Shown here: one piece after another, positions 16,354 to 24,498 of the stretch
Layout of the letters: every line of letters starts with the position of its first letter
How positions within the stretch are numbered: position 1 is the first letter of the stretch
Assembly (NCBI RefSeq): GCF_000981225.1
Contig: NZ_LAJC01000046.1
Coordinates: 1-47,123 of the forward strand
Reading direction: 5' to 3'
Length of the DNA: 47,123 bases
Origin: Allosalinactinospora lopnorensis
GTDB lineage: Bacteria; Actinomycetota; Actinomycetes; Streptosporangiales; Streptosporangiaceae
The notes under the pieces: generated by a model
The model's input: only the letters and a program-made list of their open reading frames with translations
The model's database searches: none
Told to the model about the DNA's origin: nothing
Made by a program: the position numbers and the translations under genes

Positions 16354-16496
16354 GTGTCCATGGTGGCCTACGGATTGGCCTACAGACAGGCGGATCCGGA
16401 ATCTGTGGACGCGCAGAACAGTAGTGGGAAACGGGACCCCCGCGACGGCGGCAACCGTCCGGGGGCGCGGCCACCAACTACCCAGGAGTTGATGAC

Positions 16497-16670
16497 ATGG
16501 TCATCCTGCCACCGCGCCGAAACGCACGGATCCGCCCCTACCTGCTCGCCGCCGAGCGGCGGCGGCGAACCGAGCGGCAGGCGCGTGCGGCCTGGATCGT
16601 CCGCCGCCGGTGCTGGGTCACCGCCGCCGATCGTCTTCTCGGCCTTCTCCCCGAGGCGGTGGCGGCGTGA
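16497..16670 (+). CDS. Small Arg-rich protein
   Basis: A 57-residue basic protein, about one quarter Arg (PPRRNARIRPYLLAAERRRR at the N-terminus). AGGAG lies 8 bases before the ATG at 16497, and the TGA overlaps the GTG of the next gene. It matches no family I know. Strong basic charge suggests nucleic-acid contact. It is the first of three overlapping small genes divergent from the XRE regulator. Confidence 0.6.
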   Translation: MVILPPRRNARIRPYLLAAERRRRTERQARAAWIVRRRCWVTAADRLLGLLPEAVAA

Positions 16671-16864
16671 GCGACATCCATCTGGACCTGTACGTCCAAA
16701 CCCAGGAGGCCGCCGAGATTCTGGGCATCTCCCCTTCCACGATGCGCCAATGGGCCCGCCAGGACCGGATCCGCTACCTGCGCAACCCCCAAACCGGCTG
16801 GCGGATCTACCGCGCCGGTGACGTCTACGCGCTGCGCGACTCCCTGCAGGAGGCGAAGCGGTGA
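16667..16864 (+). CDS. Small helix-turn-helix (excisionase/MerR-like, HTH_17) protein
   Basis: A 65-residue DNA-binding protein: YVQTQEAAEILGISPSTMRQ is a clear excisionase-like helix-turn-helix, followed by the wing RNPQTGWRIYRAGDVYAL. The GTG start overlaps the previous stop (GTGA) and its own stop overlaps the next start. Such proteins act as excisionases or regulators in integrative elements, but no integrase or attachment site is visible here. Confidence 0.82.
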   Translation: MSDIHLDLYVQTQEAAEILGISPSTMRQWARQDRIRYLRNPQTGWRIYRAGDVYALRDSLQEAKR

Positions 16865-17082
16865 ACCCGACCACCTACTGCGAGATCCGCCAGGTGCCCG
16901 ACCTGGACACCCTGCACGCCTGGGCGAGCAGCATGGGAGTGCCCGTCCGCCAGCGCGGGATCACCCTGGAGGGCAACGACGTCTACGCCGCCACACATGG
17001 GACCACCACGCTGGTGTGCGTCGTGCCCAACCGCCACCAGCCCCCACCCCTGAACTGGGAATCGCCCTTCGAACACATGTGA
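16861..17082 (+). CDS. Small hypothetical protein
   Basis: A 73-residue acidic-neutral protein, starting at a GTG that overlaps the stop of the HTH gene (GTGA). Ending in PPPLNWESPFEHM, it resembles small accessory proteins of actinobacterial genomic islands, but I do not recognise a family. Two strong hairpins follow within 5 and 42 bases and close the operon. Confidence 0.65.
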   Translation: MNPTTYCEIRQVPDLDTLHAWASSMGVPVRQRGITLEGNDVYAATHGTTTLVCVVPNRHQPPPLNWESPFEHM

Positions 17083-17086
17083 CCCC

Positions 17087-17118
17087 CGCGCGCCTGCCGC
17101 CCCCTTCGCAGGCGCGCG
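17087..17118 (+). terminator. GC-rich hairpin terminator
   Basis: CGCGCGCCTGC and GCAGGCGCGCG: 11 perfect base pairs around a 10-base loop, 5 bases after the stop of the small-protein operon. There is no U-tract, as usual in actinomycetes. Confidence 0.75.
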
Positions 17119-17123
17119 GACCC

Positions 17124-17155
17124 GCCCCCGCCGCAAACCGTCCTGCGGCGGGGGC
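17124..17155 (+). terminator. Second GC-rich hairpin terminator
   Basis: GCCCCCGCCGCA and TGCGGCGGGGGC: 12 perfect pairs around an 8-base loop, directly behind the first hairpin. A tandem terminator. Confidence 0.7.
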
Positions 17156-17290
17156 CTGCTCCTGTCCGGAGGAGTACCGCGATACCCCTGCCCTCTCCGG
17201 GGAAGAAGCCGGGAGGGGACCGGCCGGGACCGTGCGATGATCTCCTGTGGCCGCCTGCGCGACCGGCGGCGGACTCGGTGAGGAGGAACG

Positions 17291-18013
17291 GTGGATCTCG
17301 CGGAAGCCGCGGAGGCCAAGGACGAGGTGCGGAACCGGGTCTGGGATCTGCTGCGGCAGGAGCGTGCGGCGCGGTTCCCCGGGGCGCATGGGCGCATCCC
17401 CAATTTCGTGGGGGCGGAGCGCGCCGCCGAGAGGCTGGCGGAGCTGCCGGAATGGCAGGACGCGCGGATCGTCAAGTCCAACCCGGACTCGCCCCAGTGG
17501 CCCGTGCGCACCCGCGCGGTGGCCGAGGGGAAGCTGGTCTACATGGCCGTCCCCCGCCTTGTCGAGGACAGGCCGTTCACCCTTCTCGACCCGGCGCGCC
17601 TGCCGGTCGCGCCCCGCAAGGCCTCCTCGATCAAAGGGGCCGGCCAGTACGGCACCGCCGCGGCGATCGAGGAGATGCCGCACGTGGACCTGATCGTCTG
17701 CGGGACCGTGGCCGTCACCCGCGACGGGGTGCGGATCGGCAAGGGCGGCGGTTTCTCCGATCTGGAGTTCGGCCTGCTCACCGAGGCGGGGCTGGTCGAC
17801 GCCGACACGGCGATCGCCACCACCGTGCACCCGCTCCAGGTGGTCGACCAGCCGCTGCCGGAGACCGAGCACGACTTCCGCGTGGACCTCGTCGTCACCC
17901 CCGATGAGGTGCTGCCCACCCGGGCTCCCCGCCGCTCCCCCGGAATCCTGTGGTCGCACCTGGAAGAGGAGAAGATCGCCCGGATTCCCGCCCTTCAGCG
18001 GCTCCGCGGATAG
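17291..18013 (+). CDS. 5-formyltetrahydrofolate cyclo-ligase family protein
   Basis: A 240-residue member of the 5-FCL/MTHFS-like family; the true enzyme converts 5-formyl-THF to 5,10-methenyl-THF with ATP. The family core is seen as VDLIVCGTVAVTRDGVRIGKGGGFSDLEF, which matches the GxGxGYxDxxL phosphate-binding turn, though with Phe-Ser in place of Tyr-Tyr. The length and the KGGGFSDLE form fit the longer MTHFS-domain paralogues rather than canonical 5-FCL, so the substrate is uncertain. GTG start at 17291 after GAGGAGG. Confidence 0.85.
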   Translation: MDLAEAAEAKDEVRNRVWDLLRQERAARFPGAHGRIPNFVGAERAAERLAELPEWQDARIVKSNPDSPQWPVRTRAVAEGKLVYMAVPRLVEDRPFTLLDPARLPVAPRKASSIKGAGQYGTAAAIEEMPHVDLIVCGTVAVTRDGVRIGKGGGFSDLEFGLLTEAGLVDADTAIATTVHPLQVVDQPLPETEHDFRVDLVVTPDEVLPTRAPRRSPGILWSHLEEEKIARIPALQRLRG

Positions 18014-18050
18014 GACGGGCAGGCCCGCCCCGGGCGCGGCCGGCGGGGCA

Positions 18051-18557
18051 CTACGCGGCGCCGTCCGCGAGCAGGTAGCAGATCTCGATCGACCACTTCT
18101 CCAGGTCGGGCTGCTGGGCCGGGTCGGTGGTGTAGGACTCGAAGCAGCCGCCCCACACCTCCTCCCCGCCTTCCCTGCGGCTGTCCCACGCGAGGCCGCT
18201 GCGGGCCACCCAGTCCTGGAGTGCCGCGTGCGCGCCGCCCAGCCGGTCCGGATGGCCGGTGTGGACGAGCGTGGCGTACGTGCCGGCCGGCATGGCGCCC
18301 GCTATGACCCGGCCGTCTCCCGGGACGGCGCTTGCGACCGGTACCCCCACTTCGAGGGAGAACCTCTTCTCCGTGCCGCCGATCACCCGGTACCGGAAGA
18401 ACGGAGGGCCGGCCGGCTGGATCCCCTTCCGCTCCAGCCATTCGAAGACCTCCCCCACAAGCGCGTTGGCCTGCCCCCACTCCCGGAACGTGACCCTGAT
18501 CGGAATGGCGACGTAGGGCCGCTCGGCGTGCACGTCCTTCTTCGGTTCGCTGATCAT
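18051..18557 (-). CDS. GyrI-like/effector-binding domain protein
   Basis: A 168-residue stand-alone SRPBCC/GyrI-like small-molecule-binding domain, as found at the C-terminus of some AraC and MerR regulators. Features include the paired strands YVAIPIRVTFREW and GTYATLVHTGHPDRL, and a C-terminal DLEKWSIEICYLLA strand. It is monocistronic. The ligand is unknown. Confidence 0.78.
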   Translation of the reverse strand: MISEPKKDVHAERPYVAIPIRVTFREWGQANALVGEVFEWLERKGIQPAGPPFFRYRVIGGTEKRFSLEVGVPVASAVPGDGRVIAGAMPAGTYATLVHTGHPDRLGGAHAALQDWVARSGLAWDSRREGGEEVWGGCFESYTTDPAQQPDLEKWSIEICYLLADGAA

Positions 18558-18650
18558 TCCTGACTCCCTGGCAAGAACTGGCCTGACGTGTTGATCCGGT
18601 ACTCGTGCGCGCGTCCCAGAAAGGCCCGGTTCCGGACCCGGCGCGCCCCC

Positions 18651-18875
18651 TCAGGTGTCCGCGTCGGCGAACGACCGGCCGCGGGCCGCCAAAGCGCGGC
18701 GGATGCGCTCCACCGCTCGGGGGCCGACACCGTGCAACCGCCGGATCTCGGCCTCGCTGACCTCGGTGAACTGCTCCAGCCGCCGGTGACCGGCGGCGGC
18801 CAGCGCCCGGTGCGCCGGCGCGCCGAGACCGGCCGGAATGTCGCTGACGTGCTCGTGTCCCTGCTCTTCCGCCAT
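18651..18875 (-). CDS. Helix-hairpin-helix small protein
   Basis: A 74-residue protein made of a helix-hairpin-helix unit: LGAPAHRALAAAGHRRLEQF, then VSEAEIRRLHGVGPRAVERI with the GVG hairpin. HhH units bind the DNA backbone without sequence preference. The ATG at 18875 follows GAGGAGGG. This family is usually annotated as a DNA-binding protein of unknown role. Confidence 0.82.
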   Translation of the reverse strand: MAEEQGHEHVSDIPAGLGAPAHRALAAAGHRRLEQFTEVSEAEIRRLHGVGPRAVERIRRALAARGRSFADADT

Positions 18876-18985
18876 GGTCGTCCCTCCTCGGCTCGCGTTG
18901 CCTGTGCCGCCCACATGTAGTACGGCACAGCGCACCGGAACTCATCGGAGCCGGGGGAGGAATCCGGGAATCCGAGGCGGCGGCT

Positions 18986-19006
18986 GGGCCGTGTCTGATG
19001 GGTCAG
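18986..19006 (+). repeat. IS-end-like sequence, inverted partner of 20762-20782
   Basis: GGGCCGTGTCTGATGGGTCAG matches the reverse complement of 20762-20782 at 17 of 21 positions. It looks like the end of an IS5-type element. The 1.8 kb between the two ends holds arsR, an SRPBCC gene and a broken transposase. No matching target duplication was found. Confidence 0.5.
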
Positions 19007-19161
19007 CCGAGCTGGCGCGAGCGGTTGTAGTCCGAGCCATGGCCTTGGCAACAGCCGATCGAGGGATGTCGGAGTCGATGAGAACCGATGCTCCGGATCG
19101 ATGCTGACACGGGGGCGGAACTCGCTTCCCGTTTCATATAGCCAATTGGTAATATGAAGAT

Positions 19162-19575
19162 GTGAGTGTGTACGCGGCGCTGGCGGATCCGCATCGGCGC
19201 CGGATCATGGACCTGCTGCGCCAGGGCGAGCTTCCGGCCGGTGCCCTGGTCGACCAGCTAAAGCTAAGTCAGCCGGGGGTATCGAAACACCTCAAGGTTT
19301 TGAGGGAAGCAGGACTGGTCGAGGTTCAGCCACGTGGAAAGGAGCGCATATACCGGCTGCGAGCCGGGCCCCTGTCCGAGGTCGATGCCTGGCTCGCTCC
19401 GTACCGGGCGTACTGGAACGAGCGCCTGGACGACCTCGAAGCACACCTTGACCAAGGAGAGAACCACCATGAACAGCACCCTTCCCCGCCCCGACCTCAC
19501 CGCGCGCCCACACGGCCTAACCGTCGAACGCATGATGAAGGCACCCCAGGAGGGGGTATACCGGGCATGGACTGA
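19162..19575 (+). CDS. ArsR/SmtB-family regulator
   Basis: A 137-residue winged-helix repressor: YAALADPHRRRIMDLLRQGE, then the recognition helix region LKLSQPGVSKHLKVLREAGLVE and the wing GKERIYRL. It has no obvious metal-binding Cys motif. This type is regularly paired with an SRPBCC/AHSA1 protein, as here. The start is GTG at 19162. The frame runs about 107 bases into the next gene, longer than usual for the family, so the last 30 or so residues may reflect a small frame error. Confidence 0.87.
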   Translation: MSVYAALADPHRRRIMDLLRQGELPAGALVDQLKLSQPGVSKHLKVLREAGLVEVQPRGKERIYRLRAGPLSEVDAWLAPYRAYWNERLDDLEAHLDQGENHHEQHPSPPRPHRAPTRPNRRTHDEGTPGGGIPGMD

Positions 19576-19930
19576 GGAATTCGATGCCTGGTTCGCCGAA
19601 CCCGGCATGATCCGCATGCGGGCCGCCGTCGACGAGCCCTACGTGTTCGTCACCCGCCACGAGAACGAACTCCACCCGCACCACGGCCGGTTCCTGACCC
19701 TGGAACCCCACCGGTTGGTGGAACTGACCTGGGTCACTGGCACCGCGGGCACCGCCGGCGCCGAAACAGTCGTCACCGTGGAACTGGAACCCTCCCCGGG
19801 GGGCGGGACCCTGCTGCGGCTGACCCACACCGGCTTCTATGACCAGGCCGGGGTCAAGCGCCACGAAAACGCATGGGCCCAACACGTCCTGCCCCACCTC
19901 GACGACGTCTTGACGGCCACCCGCTCGTAG
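19469..19930 (+). CDS. SRPBCC/AHSA1-domain protein
   Basis: A 153-residue START-like ligand-binding domain: HGLTVERMMKAPQEGVYRAW, WFAEPGMIRMRA, PHRLVELTWV and the C-terminal AWAQHVLPHLDDVL helix. AAGGAG lies 9 bases before the ATG at 19469. Co-transcribed with and overlapping arsR; ArsR-SRPBCC pairs usually form an autoregulated unit responding to a small hydrophobic ligand. Confidence 0.87.
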   Translation: MNSTLPRPDLTARPHGLTVERMMKAPQEGVYRAWTEEFDAWFAEPGMIRMRAAVDEPYVFVTRHENELHPHHGRFLTLEPHRLVELTWVTGTAGTAGAETVVTVELEPSPGGGTLLRLTHTGFYDQAGVKRHENAWAQHVLPHLDDVLTATRS

Positions 19931-19956
19931 AACTCCGCTACCGCCGGACCGAAGGG

Positions 19957-20718
19957 TCATGACCGGATCCGCAGCCGGATCGCGGCGAGGGCGACTGTTC
20001 CATGAAAGACATATGCCCTCTTGTCGTACCGGGTCGCTACGGCACGGAAGCCCTTGAGCGCGTTGATTGTCCGCTCGGCTTCGTTCCTGCGGATTTACCG
20101 GGCCGGGGCGAACCCGGCGGGTCTGCCACCCTTGCCGCCGCGGTTCTGGCGGTGGGCCCGCTGGTCGCGGCACACGGACACGCCCCAGTAGCGGGGGCAT
20201 CTGCGGCCCGCCACCGGTCTGCCCCGGTGCGATCAACATGGCCAGCGGACGCCGCCCGCCTTCGCTCGCCAAGTGGATCTTCGTTGACAGCCCGCCGCGG
20301 GAGCGGCCAAGCCCTTCGTCGTCGCGGTGGTGGGCGGCTCGGGTACGCCTGCCTGAAATCCGCAGTGGCCGTTTGAGGGCTCCGGCCGCGTGCCGGCGTG
20401 CACGGCGGACCGTCGAGTCCACGCCCACCATCGACCAGTCGGTACGGCCTTCCCCGTCAGCGTCAGCCTGAATGGCCCGCAGTGCTCTGTCCCAGTCCCA
20501 CGTGCCGTCCGCCGACCAGCGGCGATGCCTGTCGTATACCGTCTGCCAAGCCCCGAACCGAGCAGGTGGATCACGCCACGGAATACCGGCCCTCAGCCGG
20601 AACGGAATGCCGTTGATCACCGTTCGGTGGCACTTCCACCGCCCACCCCGATCAACGTTCCCCGGCAGGTGCGGCTCCAGCCGAGCCGTTCCTCCTCAGT
20701 GACATCTCCCCGCCCCAC
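19957..20718 (-). pseudogene. IS5-family transposase relic
   Basis: The N-terminal part VINGIPFRLRAGIPWRDPP and WSMVGVDSTVRRARRHAAGA carries the first catalytic Asp region of IS5-type DDE enzymes. The C-terminal RRNEAERTINALKGF and AVATRYDKRA carry the catalytic Glu region. Between them the segment with the second Asp (normally RADKAYSS-like) is deleted, a TAA interrupts the frame near 20095, and one base is missing near 20675 in the N-terminal region. The enzyme cannot be active. The right end lies at 20762-20782. Confidence 0.87.
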
Positions 20719-20761
20719 ACTGCCTAGAACGAGACGCCCCTGACCTCGTCTGGCCTCGTCA

Positions 20762-20782
20762 CTGATCCATCGGACACGTCCT
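20762..20782 (-). repeat. Right end of the IS5-type element
   Basis: On the minus strand AGGACGTGTCCGATGGATCAG. It abuts the stop codon of the sigma-factor gene (CTAG at 20781-20784, a typical IS5-family target tetranucleotide). Inverted partner at 18986-19006. Confidence 0.55.
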
Positions 20783-21797
20783 AGAGCTCCGGGTGCGGGG
20801 GCAGATCGAACAGCGGGAACAGCCGCTTCGCGTCCAGGAATGACGTCGTCCCCGTGATCCGGCCATCCGAGACCTCGACCACCACAAGCGCCCACGGTTC
20901 GTGGGCGCCGCCCGGGCCGGTGGCGTTGTACTGGGCGAATGCCCGCGCACCGTTCGCCGCGACCGGCACCAGGCGCGAGCCGCGGCAGGTGCCGTCCGCG
21001 CCGAGCAGTGCCCGCCGGACCTCCTCGCGGCCCCGCAGCCACCAGCGGAACGGCGGCATCGACATCGTGGCGTCCTCGTGCAGCAGCGAGACCAGCGCCT
21101 CGACGTCGTAGCGCTCGAACGCCTCCGCATAGCGGGCGAGCAGATCCTGTTGCGCCCGATCCGCCGGCCGCGGCGTTCCGGAAGGAGCGGCTCGTTTCGC
21201 CTCAAGTGTCGCGCGGGCGCGTTGCAGTGCGCTGTTGACCGACGCCACCGTGGTGCCGAGGAGTTCCGCCACCTCCGCTGCCGTCCAGCACAGCACTTCG
21301 CGCAGGATCAACACCGCGCGCTGCCGGGGCGGCAGGTGCTGCAGCGCCGCCACGAACGCCAGGCGGACCGTCTCGTGCTGGACGGCCAGCTCGGCGGGGT
21401 CGCTGCTCCCAGGCGCCAGGCGGGTGTCGGGAACCGGCTCGACCCAGGCGCTCTCGGGCAAGGGGGCCCCGAGAGGGGTCCCGGCCCACGAGGCGGGGCC
21501 GAGATCCATCGGGCGTGCGCGACGCCGCCTGCCGCGCAGCATGTCAAGGCAGACGTTGGTCGCGATCGTGTACAGCCACGACCGCAGGGTGGACCGGGTC
21601 TCGTCGAACCGGTCGGCGCTGCGCCAGGCGCGCAGCAGCGTCTCCTGCACGGCGTCATCGGCCTCGAACGCCGATCCGAGCATCCGGTAGCAGTACCCGC
21701 TCAGTTCCCCGCGGTAGCGGGCCAGCCGGCGTTCCGCCGCGGCCCCCTCAGCCTGCCCGCCGGGGACCGCACCGCCCCGTTCCGCGAGACCGGTCAT
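20781..21797 (-). CDS. ECF sigma factor with C-terminal SnoaL-like domain
   Basis: A 338-residue extracytoplasmic-function sigma factor. Region 2 (CYRMLGSAFEADDAVQETLLRAWR and LRSWLYTIATNVCLDMLR) and region 4 (LPPRQRAVLILREVLCWTAAEVAELLGTTVASVNSALQRAR) are intact. A C-terminal SnoaL/NTF2-like domain (about 225-335) replaces an anti-sigma partner, as in the SigG/SigJ-type ECF groups where that domain controls activity. No separate anti-sigma gene is adjacent, which fits. Start ATG 21797 with a weak AAGGG site. Confidence 0.9.
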   Translation of the reverse strand: MTGLAERGGAVPGGQAEGAAAERRLARYRGELSGYCYRMLGSAFEADDAVQETLLRAWRSADRFDETRSTLRSWLYTIATNVCLDMLRGRRRRARPMDLGPASWAGTPLGAPLPESAWVEPVPDTRLAPGSSDPAELAVQHETVRLAFVAALQHLPPRQRAVLILREVLCWTAAEVAELLGTTVASVNSALQRARATLEAKRAAPSGTPRPADRAQQDLLARYAEAFERYDVEALVSLLHEDATMSMPPFRWWLRGREEVRRALLGADGTCRGSRLVPVAANGARAFAQYNATGPGGAHEPWALVVVEVSDGRITGTTSFLDAKRLFPLFDLPPHPEL

Positions 21798-21906
21798 CGC
21801 GCCCGCCCTTCTTCCCCCCGCACCGAGGCGGGGAGACCTGGTACCCGCAGCCATCGTAGGGACGAAGGGGGACACTCCCGGGAGCTTCCCGATGTCGCAG
21901 TCCGGC

Positions 21907-23124
21907 TCAGCGGTCGACGACGACTTCGAGCTCCTCGCGGAACCGGTAGGGGCGGCGGTGGTCCAGGAGCTCCCCGAGACGCTTGCGCAGCCGCGATATC
22001 TCGGCCCGGACGGTGACCGTGCGGCTGCGGTCGCCGAACAGGTCGTCCGCGAGCTCCGCGGCGCTCAGCCCCGCGCGGTGCCGCGCCAAGGCGGACAGCA
22101 GGTCAGCGTGGCGCCCGGTGAGGTGGTGCGTCCAGGCGCAGGTATCGCGGTGGACGGTCAGGGTCGGGCGGTGCGGCTGCCTCAGGTCCAGTACCAGCCG
22201 CGCCGGCGACACCGCCTCCTCCTCGCCACGTTGGCGCAGCAGCACACCGCCCGGGACGGGTTCGAGCGAGCAGTGGCCGAGTGTCGGAAGCCACATCCGC
22301 TGCGCGGCGGGATCGTCGGGCAGTTGCAGGCGGTCGACCGGCGGGAGCCCGCTCGAAGCCGCCACCCACCCGTTCGGGTCGGCGATCACCGCGGGCTCCT
22401 TCAGTTTCGCCAGCACCGGTGCCGCGACCGCGCGGAGGCGGTCGAGCTCGCTCCGGCGCACCTCCCGCAGATGGGCCTCGGCCAGGCGGGCGACGGCGTT
22501 GACCAGGGCGAGGGTGGTCGGGTGCACGGTGGCGGCCGGGCCGCTCACGTCGATCGCCCCGAGCAGCCGGCCGTCGCGGGTGTCGCGAACCGGGGCGGCC
22601 GCGCACGTCCACGGGTGGTGGGCGCGCACGTAGTGTTCGGCCGAGTGGACCTGCACCGCCTGGTCCTGCACGAGCGAGGTCCCGATCGCGTTCGTCCCCA
22701 CCGTGTCCTCGGTCCAGTTGGCCCCTTCCACGAAGCCCAGGTTGTCGGCCCGCCGGCGCACCGCGGTGCTTCCGCCGCGCCACAGGACCCACCCGTCGGC
22801 GTCGACGATGACCATCATGTGCCCTGCGTCCTCGGCGACATTGAGCAGCCCGTTGCGCAGTGTCGCGAGGACGTCGCCTCCGAGGTCGCTGTGGGCGCGC
22901 CGGCGTTCCAGCTCGCCACGGGGCAGCCGCGCGCGGTCCGCTCCCCGGTCGGGGTCGAGTCCCTGCCGCCGCAGGCGGCGCCAGGACTCCACGATCACGG
23001 AACGGGGGTGGGCGGGCGGTGTCCGGCCGGCCAGGGCCGCTTCGTAGGTCTGCGCCAGCGTTCGCGCGTACTGGCGCGGGTCTACGCCTGCCGGCAGAGC
23101 AGTGTCGAGTGGTTCGTTCCGCAT
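21907..23124 (-). CDS. AcoR-like GAF-domain activator without AAA+ module
   Basis: A 405-residue regulator. The N-terminal PRSVIVESWRRLRRQGLDP and the GAF domain (about 90-210, with NWTEDTVGTNAIGTSL and WTCAAAPVRDTRDGRLLGAIDVSG) are those of AcoR, the acetoin-sensing sigma-54 activator. The AAA+ domain and Fis-type helix are absent. Instead a second sensory block and a C-terminal winged helix (HADLLSALARHRAGLSAAELADDL and VTVRAEISRLRKRLG) end the protein, so it must act at ordinary promoters. It lies next to acoABC on the same strand, which makes acetoin the likely signal. Confidence 0.85.
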   Translation of the reverse strand: MRNEPLDTALPAGVDPRQYARTLAQTYEAALAGRTPPAHPRSVIVESWRRLRRQGLDPDRGADRARLPRGELERRRAHSDLGGDVLATLRNGLLNVAEDAGHMMVIVDADGWVLWRGGSTAVRRRADNLGFVEGANWTEDTVGTNAIGTSLVQDQAVQVHSAEHYVRAHHPWTCAAAPVRDTRDGRLLGAIDVSGPAATVHPTTLALVNAVARLAEAHLREVRRSELDRLRAVAAPVLAKLKEPAVIADPNGWVAASSGLPPVDRLQLPDDPAAQRMWLPTLGHCSLEPVPGGVLLRQRGEEEAVSPARLVLDLRQPHRPTLTVHRDTCAWTHHLTGRHADLLSALARHRAGLSAAELADDLFGDRSRTVTVRAEISRLRKRLGELLDHRRPYRFREELEVVVDR

Positions 23125-23381
23125 GTCCTGCTCCAGTCGATCGGGGGCAGTCGGGATGCGGGGGGTTCGTCAAGTGTGGATCAGTGCCACCCAGGATACG
23201 GATTGACCAGGACTTTCATTGTGCGACCCATGTGCGGCGCATGGAACCCCCCGGCGGATGCCGGTTCGGTCGTGATGCGCCCCCTCCGGTCGTGCCGTGG
23301 ACCGCGGCGCCCCCGAGCCCGCGGTCCACGGCAGTCCGTATCCCGGTGTCCTCTTCTCCCTTTCTCCTCCCCGCGCCCGTC

Positions 23382-24496
23382 TCAGCCGAGCACCGACTCG
23401 ATGGCGACGCGGACGGCGGCCGGGTTCTCCATGTGCGCCATGTGCCCGGCCCTGTCGACGAAGCGGACCGTCACCCGGCCGGCGAGGGCGTCGGCGTTGG
23501 ACGCCGGAAGCACCGCGTCCTGACGGCCCCAGACGACCGCGACCGGAGCCGGGACCTTCGACAGCAGCGCGATGGCGTCGATGGCCTGCTCGTCCCCGTC
23601 GAGCAGCGTGCCCAGCAGTGTCCGCAGTCCGTCCTGGACACCGTCGATGCGCTTGAGCTTGAGCATGTCGTCGAGGAGCTGGCGGGTCACCTGCTTCTCA
23701 TCGGCGAAGAGCTTGCGCGCGTACGGCCTGAGCTCCCGGCGCGAACCGGCCGCCACGAAGCCGCGCAGGTAGTCGGCGTCCACAGCGGTCCCGACTCCCG
23801 CCGGGGCGACCAGGGACAGCGAACGCACCCGTCCCGGCGCGGCGGCGGCCGCGGCCGTGACGACGGCCCCGCCCATCGAGTGCCCCACCAGGTGGGCGCG
23901 CTCGATCCCCAGCGTGTCCAGGAACCCGAGGACCGTGCGCGACAGCGTGCCCAGCTGCCGTCACCGACGTCCTTGCTGGAGGCACCATGCCCGGGCAGGT
24001 CCAGCGCGTGGACGGTGCGGCCCTCCGCGAGGGGGCCATGCACGAACAGCCACGAGTCCTTGTCCCCGCCGAAGCCGTGCACCAACACGACGGTCTCCCC
24101 GCCCTCGCCGAGAGTGGCGTAGGAGATCGAGCGGCCGCCGACCCGCACCTCGGCCACGGTGGGACCGGCGGCCTCCTCCACGGTGCCGGCGGCGAGCCGC
24201 TCCTCGGCCTCGGCGACGATCTCCTCGATGTCGGAGTCGGCGACGTCCGCCGGGGCGACGACCGCGATGGTGCCGCCGACCGGCGCGTCGGTACCGGCCG
24301 GGACGACGATCCGGCGCAGGATACCTTCCTGCGACGCCTCCAGGGTTCCGGCGATCTTGTCGGTGTCGATCTCGGCCAGCTCGATGCCGTCGCTGATGTC
24401 GTCGCCTTCGGACACCAGCCACTCGGTGATCGTGCCGGTGGCCATCGACAGTCCCCACTTGGGCATGGCGACGCGTTGGATCCGCTCGTCCGGCAT
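23382..24496 (-). pseudogene. acoC: Acetoin dehydrogenase E2 (lipoyl domain plus alpha/beta hydrolase), one-base frameshift
   Basis: Dihydrolipoyl acetyltransferase of the acetoin dehydrogenase complex. The lipoyl domain (1-80) has its lipoylated Lys in EIDTDKIAGTLEA. A short linker is followed by an alpha/beta-hydrolase-type catalytic domain with the nucleophile elbow GHSMGG, the acid region WGRQDAVLP and the His in RAGHMAHMENP, as in AcoC. The frame breaks near 23954. Adding one C (AGCTGGG to AGCCTGGG) restores DVGDGSLGTLSRTVLGFLD and a 371-residue protein, so this is probably a sequencing error. It starts 2 bases after the E1beta stop. Confidence 0.88.
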
Positions 24497-24498
24497 GG

